This document shows positions 1-7,132 of a DNA stretch of 64,000 bases, piece by piece. The notes beneath the pieces were generated by a model. The model searched no databases. It worked only from the letters and a program-made list of their open reading frames with translations, and was not told where the DNA came from. The stretch is from CAIODY01 sp046051225 (lineage in GTDB: Bacteria > Bacteroidota > Bacteroidia > Chitinophagales > CAIODY01), in contig JBJOOR010000007.1 in NCBI GenBank assembly GCA_046051225.1, positions 1 through 64,000 of the forward strand, given 5' to 3'. Every line of letters begins with the position of its first letter. Position 1 is the first letter of the stretch. A program made the position numbers and the translations under genes.

Positions 1-170
1 CAGCTTTCTGTGAAATCATAGAAGAACATGAATTAGAAAATTCAATTGTTGGCACAAATGAAGAAGAAGAAATCGTCATTGACGTAAATTATGAAAATGA
101 CGAACGAAGTGCTGTGATGGAATTAATAGAACTAATCGAAGTAGATGACGACAATGACGATGAAAATTGA
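1..170 (+). CDS. C-terminal fragment of an acidic protein (5' end outside window)
   Basis: An open frame enters from the left edge (first whole codon at base 3) and stops with TGA at 168-170, giving the last 55 residues of a protein. The tail is very acidic and ends in a run of Asp, Asn and Glu. I recognise no family. Its position before a small ORF and a serine recombinase suggests it belongs to the same accessory element, but that is inference. Confidence 0.5.
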   Translation, partial: AFCEIIEEHELENSIVGTNEEEEIVIDVNYENDERSAVMELIELIEVDDDNDDEN

Positions 171-352
171 CGATTGAAAAAACAGCCATTAAATGCATCA
201 ATTGACGTAAAAAGTATAGACAATTGGCAAATGACAGCATCCATCAATCTATAAAATTGAAACAAAAGCCGGTAATAGGCGATTTAAGGCATTTTAATCG
301 AAAGTCAATACTGTAGGTTATTACAAGGCGATTATTTACCTTTGAATGGGGT

Positions 353-372
353 AAAAATCGTTTTCGATTTTT
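353..372. terminator. Possible hairpin terminator or leader hairpin
   Basis: Eight-base arms (353-360 and 365-372) pair around a TTTT loop, and further T residues follow. It could end the transcript of the fragment to its left. It could also sit in the leader of the next ORF, because a TACCTTTG -7-like box lies just upstream at 337-344. No good -33 box accompanies that box. Confidence 0.4.
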
Positions 373-397
373 TTATAAAAATGAAAAATGTGAGGAT

Positions 398-628
398 ATG
401 GAAAATAACAACAAAAAAGAAAAAGTAGGACAGGAATTAACAATTGAGGATATAAAATCAGAATCTGAATATCAGCATCTAACAGATAAACAGGCACAGG
501 AAATGATAGATACAATTACCGCTTATTGTGAAATGATTATTCAGCATTATGAAAGTTTACAAATGAAAAAGCAAGAACAAAAAAATATTCAATTTTTATA
601 TGACAACAACCAACTCAAAGCAGCCTAA
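398..628 (+). CDS. Small hypothetical protein upstream of recombinase
   Basis: A 76-residue, Lys/Glu/Gln-rich, probably helical protein with no membrane segment or recognisable domain. Its last 29 bases overlap the start of the recombinase gene in another frame, which suggests translational coupling and a shared transcript. It may be an accessory or regulatory protein of the mobile element, but nothing in the sequence assigns a function. An ATG start with an AT-rich leader is plausible. Confidence 0.55.
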   Translation: MENNNKKEKVGQELTIEDIKSESEYQHLTDKQAQEMIDTITAYCEMIIQHYESLQMKKQEQKNIQFLYDNNQLKAA

Positions 629-2234
629 AGTAATTTCATTACTTGAATTTGAAAACTTTGCTAAAGGCAGTAAAAAGCAATCGGAACGAACTAATAATTG
701 TGTGATTTACACAAGGGTATCTACCAAAGAACAAGCCGATAAAAACATGAGCTTAACAACACAGAAAAAATTCTGCGATGCTTTTGCACAAAAAAATCAA
801 TATAATGTTTCGGGCTATTTTGGAGGAACTTACGAAAGCGCAAAGACTGATGAACGAAAAGAGTTTAACAACATGCTTGCTTTTGTAAAGAAGAGCAAAG
901 AAAAAATCTCAACTATTATTGTTTATAGTGTAGATAGATTTAGCCGTTCGGGTGCTAATGCGATTTATATCACAGAGCAACTTAAAAAGCAAGGTGTTTC
1001 TTTAATGGCTGTTACACAACCTACTGATACAACTACCTCAAGCGGAAGTTTGCAACAAAATATTCAGTTCATCTTTAGCGAATACGACAATCAATTGCGA
1101 AGAGAAAAATGTATGAGTGGCACAAAAGAAATGTTGTTAAGGGGTGATTGGGCAACGAAAGCTCCAAGAGGATATGACCACATTAAAAGTAATGGTAAAA
1201 GAATCATTGTGGTAAATAAGGAAGGGAAACATTTAAGGAAAGCATTTCATTGGTTTGCAGAAGACCGATTATCTGTTGTAGAAATAACCAACCGATTAAA
1301 TACATTAGGGATTAAAGTTTGTCATCAAAGAGTTTCACAACTCTTCAGAAACCCTTTCTATTGTGGTTTGATGGCACATAAAGCATTAGAAGGGCAATTG
1401 ACTGAAGGCAATCATGAAAAGTTAATTTCCAAAGAATTGTTTTTAAAAGTAAATGCTATCCTAAACAATAATAACCACGGATATAAGCAAACGCATGAAA
1501 ATGAACAGGTACCATTAAAACGATTTTTGCGCTGTCAGGTATGTGGTACATTTATGAGAGGCTATATTGTGAAAAATAAAAACATTTGGTATTACAAATG
1601 TGGAAAGAAAGGATGCGGATGCAATAAAAATGCAACTCAATTACATCAATTGTTTTCAGAACAATTGCAATCATTTACCATAACAGCACCAAAAATTGAA
1701 AAGTTTATAACTAAGCAAATTGTTGCTACATATAAAAAAATATCACAACATCAAGAAGATAATTTTGAGAGTTATGAGCAACAAAAAATTGAATTACAAA
1801 AAAAGTTAGACCGATTAGAAGAACGGTTTATTAATGAAGAATTAAGCAAGGAATTATTCGATAAGCACCATGAAAAAATTAGTCAAGAACTGAAACAAAT
1901 TGAGAAGGAATTGCTACAGCGACCAAAGGAAGCGTCGAACCTTGAAAGTATGGTTCAATTTGCAGTAGAAAATTGCTCACAATTAGCCACCATTTGGAGT
2001 TCAGGCGATTATAACACAAAACAGAAATTGCAGTATTTAGTGTTTCCTGAAGGAATCTATTATAGTAAAGAAAATAACGAGTGTCGAACCGATAAATTGA
2101 ATCCACTATTTTCTCAAATAGCCCAACTGAAGCAGATTTCAGCGCAAAAAAATAGCGGCAACATCAATGATAATTATGATGTTGCCGCTTCTGTAGTGGG
2201 AACGGGAGTTGAACCCGTGACCTCAGGGTTATGA
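600..2234 (+). CDS. Large serine recombinase (resolvase/invertase family)
   Basis: A site-specific DNA recombinase expected to excise or integrate its host element through a phosphoserine intermediate. The N-terminal resolvase domain (about residues 35-180) carries the nucleophile motif YTRVSTKEQ, and DRFSRSG follows further on. The recombinase domain is at about 185-300. A zinc ribbon (CQVC and CGKKGCGC) lies at about 310-345, and a coiled-coil stretch at about 375-445. The last 13 residues (GTGVEPVTSGL end) are encoded by the antisense of the adjacent tRNA, and the TGA stop lies in its anticodon loop. The native C-terminus was therefore probably shorter or different before insertion. Length (544 aa) is normal for large serine recombinases. 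The start overlaps the upstream ORF; a later start is possible. Confidence 0.9.
   Translation: MTTTNSKQPKVISLLEFENFAKGSKKQSERTNNCVIYTRVSTKEQADKNMSLTTQKKFCDAFAQKNQYNVSGYFGGTYESAKTDERKEFNNMLAFVKKSKEKISTIIVYSVDRFSRSGANAIYITEQLKKQGVSLMAVTQPTDTTTSSGSLQQNIQFIFSEYDNQLRREKCMSGTKEMLLRGDWATKAPRGYDHIKSNGKRIIVVNKEGKHLRKAFHWFAEDRLSVVEITNRLNTLGIKVCHQRVSQLFRNPFYCGLMAHKALEGQLTEGNHEKLISKELFLKVNAILNNNNHGYKQTHENEQVPLKRFLRCQVCGTFMRGYIVKNKNIWYYKCGKKGCGCNKNATQLHQLFSEQLQSFTITAPKIEKFITKQIVATYKKISQHQEDNFESYEQQKIELQKKLDRLEERFINEELSKELFDKHHEKISQELKQIEKELLQRPKEASNLESMVQFAVENCSQLATIWSSGDYNTKQKLQYLVFPEGIYYSKENNECRTDKLNPLFSQIAQLKQISAQKNSGNINDNYDVAASVVGTGVEPVTSGL
2154..2189 (-). terminator. Perfect 13-bp hairpin downstream of tRNA, inside recombinase 3' end
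   Basis: Arms 2154-2166 and 2177-2189 are exact reverse complements around a 10-nt loop. The hairpin begins five bases after the tRNA 3' end on the reverse strand, and a poly-A tract at 2145-2152 on the plus strand gives T residues there, as in an intrinsic terminator. It is also the last part of the recombinase reading frame before the tRNA. Confidence 0.65.
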
Positions 2235-2267
2235 ATCCTGTGCTCTAACCAACTGAGCTACCCCACC
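2194..2267 (-). tRNA. tRNA with CAU anticodon (elongator Met, or Ile2 if lysidine-modified)
   Basis: The reverse strand folds as a 74-nt cloverleaf. The 7-bp acceptor stem has G-U pairs at both ends. The D arm contains GCTCAGTTGGTTAGAGC, the anticodon CAT is at 2233-2231, and the T arm contains GGGTTCAACTCCC. The discriminator is A, and CCA is not encoded. Base pair 1-72 is G-U rather than the unpaired C-A of initiators, and the anticodon stem lacks the three G-C pairs of fMet, so an initiator is unlikely. Confidence 0.93.
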
Positions 2268-2314
2268 AAATAATTAAAGTATCTAATTAATAAGACACTC
2301 TTTTTTTCGGGCTG

Positions 2315-2347
2315 CAAATATAGGAATACATTAATGACTTTTGCAAA
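2315..2347 (-). promoter_or_regulatory. Bacteroidota-type promoter of the tRNA gene
   Basis: On the reverse strand TTTG (2347-2344) is followed, after 21 bases, by TATATTTG (2322-2315), an exact match to TAnnTTTG. Transcription would start near 2309, leaving a leader of about 40 nt before the tRNA. Confidence 0.7.
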
Positions 2348-2412
2348 AAAAGTTTTGCTTATTTTCGAAACTTTATTTTAAAAACACAATCACATAAACC
2401 ATACAATTTCAC

Positions 2413-3606
2413 ATGACATTTTTAGCAGAACGTATAAATAGATTAAGCGAATCTCAAACAATTCAAATGGCTAAACTTAGCCGTGAGTTAAAAGCAAAAG
2501 GGGAAGATATTATTGATTTAAGTTTAGGCGAACCCGATTTTCCAACACCTCAATTTATTATTGATGCCGCTAAAGTGGCCATGGACGAAGGTTATACCAA
2601 ATACACTCCAGTTGCTGGTTTTTTAGAATTACGCCAAGCCATTAGTGCAAAATTTAAACGTGATAATAATTTAGATTATTCGCCCGAACAAATTGTGGTG
2701 AGCACAGGTGCTAAACATGCCATAATAAATGTAGTTTTAAGTTTAGTAAATCCTGGTGAAGAAGTAATAATTCCTACACCATATTGGGTAAGCTATTCAG
2801 AAATGGTGCGTTTAGCACAGGGCAACGTAGTATTTGTTAAAAGTACAATTGATACCGATTTTAAAATAACGGCTGCGCAATTAGAAGCCGCTATAACGCC
2901 CAATACAAAGCTTTTAATGTTCTCATCGCCATGTAATCCAACAGGCAGTTTTTATACAAAAGATGAATTGAAAGCCTTTGCAGATGTATTGGTTAAATAT
3001 CCTAAAGTGCATATTATTAGTGATGAAATATATGAGCATATTAACTTTGAAGGAAAACATGAAAGCATTGCACAATTTACTGAAATAAAAAATCAAGTAA
3101 TTACTGTAAATGGTGTTTCGAAAGGATTTAGTATGACGGGTTGGAGAATAGGATATATTGGTGCTTCTTTAGACATTGCAAAAGCTTGCGATAAAATGCA
3201 AAGCCAGTTTACAAGTGGCACTAATTCTATTGCTCAACGTGCCACTATTGCTGCATTAAATGGAAGCTTAGCCCCAACTTACGAAATGGTAAAAGCTTTT
3301 AAAAAGCGTAGGGATTTAGTACTAGGTTTATTAAAAGAAATTCCATTAATTAAAACAAATACACCACCAGGTGCATTTTATGTTTTTCCTGATGTAAGCG
3401 CATATTTTGGTAAATCATTTAATGGAAATATCATTAAAGATGCAGATGATTTATGTATGTATTTAATTCATGAAGCAAAGGTTAGTATTGTTACAGGCAA
3501 AGCATTTGGTGATGAACATTGTGTTCGTTTTTCATATGCCACGTCCGAAAATATTTTAATTAATGCCATTCAAAGAATTAAAGAAGCTTTAGCAAAATTG
3601 AATTAA
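2413..3606 (+). CDS. PLP-dependent class I/II aminotransferase (aspartate aminotransferase type)
   Basis: Cytosolic aminotransferase that moves an amino group between an amino acid, probably aspartate or an aromatic one, and a 2-oxo acid. The fold-type I core has the substrate-loop SLGEPDF near residue 37, the PCNPTG motif near 174 and SDEIYEH near 205. The PLP lysine is K237 in VSKGFSMTGWRIGY. Full length at 397 aa. The next gene starts 8 bp after the stop and a third follows closely, so it heads a three-gene run ending at a strong terminator. The exact substrate cannot be told from sequence. Confidence 0.92.
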   Translation: MTFLAERINRLSESQTIQMAKLSRELKAKGEDIIDLSLGEPDFPTPQFIIDAAKVAMDEGYTKYTPVAGFLELRQAISAKFKRDNNLDYSPEQIVVSTGAKHAIINVVLSLVNPGEEVIIPTPYWVSYSEMVRLAQGNVVFVKSTIDTDFKITAAQLEAAITPNTKLLMFSSPCNPTGSFYTKDELKAFADVLVKYPKVHIISDEIYEHINFEGKHESIAQFTEIKNQVITVNGVSKGFSMTGWRIGYIGASLDIAKACDKMQSQFTSGTNSIAQRATIAALNGSLAPTYEMVKAFKKRRDLVLGLLKEIPLIKTNTPPGAFYVFPDVSAYFGKSFNGNIIKDADDLCMYLIHEAKVSIVTGKAFGDEHCVRFSYATSENILINAIQRIKEALAKLN

Positions 3607-3614
3607 TTTTTATT

Positions 3615-4601
3615 ATGAATAACACAATAGTTAATGCCATTCATCAATTTAAAACTAAGCATATTGCCGTAGTGGGCGATGTAATGATTGATCATTATAT
3701 CAATGGAAAAGTAGATAGAATTTCGCCCGAAGCACCTGTGGCTGTTGTTACTGTAAATAATTTTGATGACAGAGCTGGTGGCGCTGCCAATGTAGCATTA
3801 AACATCACTTCGTTAAAAGCAAAGTGCAGTTTGTTTAGTGTTATTGGCAATGATGCAAATGGCAAAAAATTAATTTCGGTTTGTAAAAAAAATAAAATAA
3901 AAACAGATGGTTTAATTTCTTCAGCGTCACGAATTACAACTTTAAAAGCCCGTGTAATTGGCAATAATCATCAGTTAATCAGATTTGATTATGAAACAAC
4001 TAATGACATTACTTTGCAAGAAGAAAAAAAAATAATTGAATCGTTTATAAAGGCAGCTAAAAAAGAAAAATTTGATGCTGTAGTTTTAGAAGATTATAAC
4101 AAAGGTGTTCTTACTAAAAATGTGATTACTCAAATCATCAATTTTTGCAACGAAAATGATATTCCTACATTAGTCGATCCTAAAAAAAGTAACTTTTTCG
4201 AGTATCAAAATTGCACTTTATTTAAGCCAAATTTAAAAGAGATTAAAGAAAGTTTGCATGATGTTTCTATCATTCCAACCAAAGAAAATTTATTGCTTGC
4301 CTCTAAGCAATTACAAAAAAAATTAGCTAATCAAATTTCAGTAATTACATTAGCTGATAAAGGTGTGTTTTTTCATCATCAAAAAAATGTAGCTATTCTT
4401 CCTGCGCATATTCGCAATATTGCTGATGTTTCGGGCGCTGGCGATACAGTAATTTCTGTTTTAGCTTTAGGCTTAGCATCGCAACTTACATTAAATGAAA
4501 CCGTTGAAATCAGCAATCTTGCAGGTGGTTTGGTTTGTGAATCGCCAGGTGTAGTTTCTATTACTACCGAAAAATTGTTGAACGAATTAGTGAAAAAATA
4601 A
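3615..4601 (+). CDS. rfaE1: D-glycero-beta-D-manno-heptose-7-phosphate kinase (PfkB family)
   Basis: Phosphorylates heptose 7-phosphate at C1 for ADP-heptose and LPS inner-core synthesis. The N-terminal DVMIDHYINGKVDRISPEAP stretch is characteristic of the RfaE/HldE kinase domain. The C-terminal GAGDT motif supplies the catalytic base, D277. At 328 aa it has only the kinase half; the adenylyltransferase half found in bifunctional HldE is absent and would have to be encoded elsewhere. It sits between an aminotransferase and a threonine aldolase with gaps of 8 and 6 bp. Other PfkB sugar kinases are a less likely alternative. Confidence 0.88.
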   Translation: MNNTIVNAIHQFKTKHIAVVGDVMIDHYINGKVDRISPEAPVAVVTVNNFDDRAGGAANVALNITSLKAKCSLFSVIGNDANGKKLISVCKKNKIKTDGLISSASRITTLKARVIGNNHQLIRFDYETTNDITLQEEKKIIESFIKAAKKEKFDAVVLEDYNKGVLTKNVITQIINFCNENDIPTLVDPKKSNFFEYQNCTLFKPNLKEIKESLHDVSIIPTKENLLLASKQLQKKLANQISVITLADKGVFFHHQKNVAILPAHIRNIADVSGAGDTVISVLALGLASQLTLNETVEISNLAGGLVCESPGVVSITTEKLLNELVKK

Positions 4602-4607
4602 TTTTTT

Positions 4608-5627
4608 ATGATTGATTTTAGAAGTGATACCGTTACCCGTCCTTCAAAAGAAATGTTGCATCAAATGTTTAATGCCGAAGTAGGCGATGATGTATTTGGC
4701 GACGATCCAAATGTAAATGCATTAGAAAAAGAAGCGGCTGAAATGTTTGGTAAAGAAGCTGCATTATTTTGTAGTAGCGGCACACAAACCAATCAAATTG
4801 CCATCAAAGCACATACCCAACCTGGCGAAGAATTAATCTGTGATAGATTATCGCATATTTATAATTACGAAGGTGGTGGAATAGCGTTTAATTCAGGCGT
4901 TCAGGTGCGTTATGTATTTGGTGAAAGAGGAATTTTTACTGCTGATGATGTACTGCAAAATATAAATGCAGATGACCCACATTTTGCTAAAACAAGTTTG
5001 GTGTGTATTGAAAATACGGTAAACAAAGGCGGCGGCAGTATTTGGAGTTTAGATGAAATGCAAAACATTAAAAATGCTTGCAACAAAAATAATTTAAAAT
5101 TGCATTTAGATGGTGCAAGATTATTTAATGCATTGGTTGAAACGGGAATAACTACACAACAAATTGGCAATACATTCGATAGCATTTCAATTTGTTTAAG
5201 CAAAGGCTTAGGTTGCCCAATCGGTTCGCTATTGTTAGGCAATAAAGAATTTATTTATAAATCGAGAAGGCTTAGAAAAGTGTTTGGTGGCGGAATGCGC
5301 CAAGCAGGATTTGTTGCCGCAGCAGGCAGATTTGCTTTAAAAAATAATATTGAAAGATTAAAACACGATCATTTAAAAGCAAAACAAATTGAGCAAATAC
5401 TTTCAACTAAAAATTATGTAAGTGAGACAATTCCTGTGCAAACTAACATCGTAATTTTTAAATTAAAACAAGAAGTAGATACCAATAAGTTTTTAGAACA
5501 TTTACTTCAACACAATATCAAAACAGTTTCTTCTGGCCCACAAACTATCAGATTAGTTACACATTTAAATATTAAAAATGATGATTTGAATATTGTAAAA
5601 CTTGCGTTAGAAAAATTTTCAAACTAA
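4608..5627 (+). CDS. ltaE: Low-specificity L-threonine aldolase
   Basis: Cleaves L-threonine or allo-threonine to glycine and acetaldehyde with PLP. The start MIDFRSDTVTRP and the GDDVFGDDP motif are diagnostic of this aldolase family. The PLP lysine is K199 in CLSKGLGCPIGS. Length 339 aa is normal. It is the last gene of the operon and is followed within 20 bp by a long palindromic terminator. Confidence 0.93.
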   Translation: MIDFRSDTVTRPSKEMLHQMFNAEVGDDVFGDDPNVNALEKEAAEMFGKEAALFCSSGTQTNQIAIKAHTQPGEELICDRLSHIYNYEGGGIAFNSGVQVRYVFGERGIFTADDVLQNINADDPHFAKTSLVCIENTVNKGGGSIWSLDEMQNIKNACNKNNLKLHLDGARLFNALVETGITTQQIGNTFDSISICLSKGLGCPIGSLLLGNKEFIYKSRRLRKVFGGGMRQAGFVAAAGRFALKNNIERLKHDHLKAKQIEQILSTKNYVSETIPVQTNIVIFKLKQEVDTNKFLEHLLQHNIKTVSSGPQTIRLVTHLNIKNDDLNIVKLALEKFSN

Positions 5628-5646
5628 ATATTAATGCCTAAAAACA

Positions 5647-5678
5647 AAAAAGCCTTTCAGAATTCTGAAAGGCTTTTT
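5647..5678. terminator. Bidirectional intrinsic terminator
   Basis: A perfect 32-bp palindrome (core AGCCTTTCAGAATTCTGAAA) is flanked by A residues on the left and T residues on the right. It separates the threonine aldolase operon from the convergent DUF1573 gene and serves both strands. Confidence 0.92.
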
Positions 5679-5700
5679 GTTTATGTAAAGATGTTAAAGA

Positions 5701-6315
5701 TTAATGTCCTGCTGGTGTTGGAGTTACATTAATTGAATTAGGTGTTTTTTCTGGAGCTGTAGTAGCAGGTGCTTTTTCAACTGTACCACTAATCATTAAT
5801 ACTACAGAAGGTGTTTTCGCATTCGAACTTACAGTAATTGATTTTGTAAATTGACCAGGACGACCTTGCGTATTATAAATTGCAGTTACTTTTGCAGATT
5901 TACCAGGCAAGATTGGTTCTTTAGGCCATTCTGGAGTTGTACAACCACATGAAGCTTGAACATTTGAAAGAATCAAAGGCTCTTTACCATCGTTTGTAAA
6001 TTCAAAATCGAATTTAGCTTGCGGACCTTCTGGTACTGTACCAAAATCATGTTTTTCTGTTTTGAACTTCAATTCAGCTGCATTTGGATTTGCGGCTGGT
6101 TGGGCTGCCGTCGTAGGAGCTCCTGCTGGGGTTGCAATTTGTTGTGCAGGAATATTTACAGTAGTTGGTGCTGATGTAACCGTTTTTACTGGTGATGCAA
6201 CAGCTGCTTTTACTGGTGCAACTACTTGTTTAGCAACTTGTGCTTTTTTGTCTTGTGCATTAGCCGAAGCAATCATTACGCCACTTGCTAATAAAACTAA
6301 AAATAATTTTTTCAT
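5701..6315 (-). CDS. Exported DUF1573 protein
   Basis: Starts with a signal peptide (MKKLFLVLLASGVMIASANA). An Ala/Pro/Thr/Val-rich low-complexity segment follows to about residue 78. A single DUF1573 immunoglobulin-like domain covers about 80-180, with KHDFGTVPEGP, the conserved ASCGCTTPEW and YNTQGRPGQF. A short Thr/Pro tail ends the protein. DUF1573 proteins are common exported Bacteroidota proteins of unknown role. A paralogue lies directly upstream. The low-complexity linker probably spaces the domain from the membrane or cell wall. Confidence 0.85.
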   Translation of the reverse strand: MKKLFLVLLASGVMIASANAQDKKAQVAKQVVAPVKAAVASPVKTVTSAPTTVNIPAQQIATPAGAPTTAAQPAANPNAAELKFKTEKHDFGTVPEGPQAKFDFEFTNDGKEPLILSNVQASCGCTTPEWPKEPILPGKSAKVTAIYNTQGRPGQFTKSITVSSNAKTPSVVLMISGTVEKAPATTAPEKTPNSINVTPTPAGH

Positions 6316-6374
6316 TTTTTTGTTGGTTTTGATTTGTTAAAAGTATTAAATATTTATTGTTTGATTTTTAAAAT

Positions 6375-6884
6375 TTATTTTGGAAACTCATTGATAATAT
6401 TAGGTGCTTTTTCAATTGTTTTTGTAGTTGTTTCCGATTCTACTACTCCTTTTATAATCAACATTTTTTCAGGTATTGCTGCATTCGATTTAATGGTGAT
6501 TGATTTATTAAACATTCCTGGTCTTCCTTTTGTATTATACACAGCTGTTATTTTACTTTTTGCACCAGGTAATATTGGCTCTCTACTCCAAACTGGAGTT
6601 GTACAACCACAACTAGCATGAACATCTTGAATAACTATAGGTTCTTTGCCAATATTTGTAAAAACAAAATCATACTTCACTTCAGGACCTTCTTTAACAT
6701 TGCCAAAATCATGTTCTTCCACTTCAAACTTAAATTCTGGTAATGAAGAATTTTCAGCCTTAACAATTTTAATTGCTTCTGTTTTTACTACCACCTTATC
6801 ACTTTTTTTGGGTAATGCAACCTGCGCAATTACATTTATCACAATTACCGAAAAAACAAAGAATAATCCTGAACGCTTCAACAT
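6375..6884 (-). CDS. Exported DUF1573 protein (paralogue)
   Basis: A 169-aa protein with an N-terminal hydrophobic export signal (about residues 5-20) and one DUF1573 domain at about 50-155. The domain has EEHDFGNVKEGP, ASCGCTTPVW and YNTKGRPGMF, which align motif for motif with the downstream neighbour. It lacks that neighbour's long Ala/Pro linker. The 59-bp gap and same orientation suggest tandem duplication and perhaps cotranscription. Function unknown. Confidence 0.83.
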   Translation of the reverse strand: MLKRSGLFFVFSVIVINVIAQVALPKKSDKVVVKTEAIKIVKAENSSLPEFKFEVEEHDFGNVKEGPEVKYDFVFTNIGKEPIVIQDVHASCGCTTPVWSREPILPGAKSKITAVYNTKGRPGMFNKSITIKSNAAIPEKMLIIKGVVESETTTKTIEKAPNIINEFPK

Positions 6885-7002
6885 TTTTTTTTATCTTAAA
6901 ATTAAATTTACTCTCTTCTAATTTATTTTATCAAATCTGTTTTACACATTTGCAACAGATATGCCAAAGTTTTTTCTTCATTCAAAATTAAAATCTTTTG
7001 GC

Positions 7003-7043
7003 TACTTTTGAGGTGCAGATATTGTTAAGTGCTTGTTAAGTGC
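7003..7043 (+). promoter_or_regulatory. -7 box followed by an 11-bp direct repeat
   Basis: TACTTTTG (7003-7010) matches TAnnTTTG, but I see no convincing TTTG 19-21 bases upstream. Just downstream, TTGTTAAGTGC occurs twice in perfect tandem (7022-7032 and 7033-7043), at the predicted start of the leader of the E1 dehydrogenase gene. A binding site is possible. Confidence 0.35.
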
Positions 7044-7132
7044 TTTTAATAGCTGCTTTCAAGGTTCAAAGGAAAGACTAAAATTTATACTTTTAAAAAA
7101 ATATTTCTGAATAATAATTAAATATTGTGATT

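Noticed and set aside
1..2234. Calling a complete prophage or integrative element
   Set aside because: Only the recombinase end is inside the window; no structural, conjugation or cargo genes are visible to support a type.
2194..2267. Initiator tRNA-fMet
   Set aside because: It has a paired G-U at 1-72 and lacks three G-C pairs in the anticodon stem.
7127..7132. GTG start for the E1 dehydrogenase
   Set aside because: It adds two residues only; the ATG at 7133 is the more usual start.
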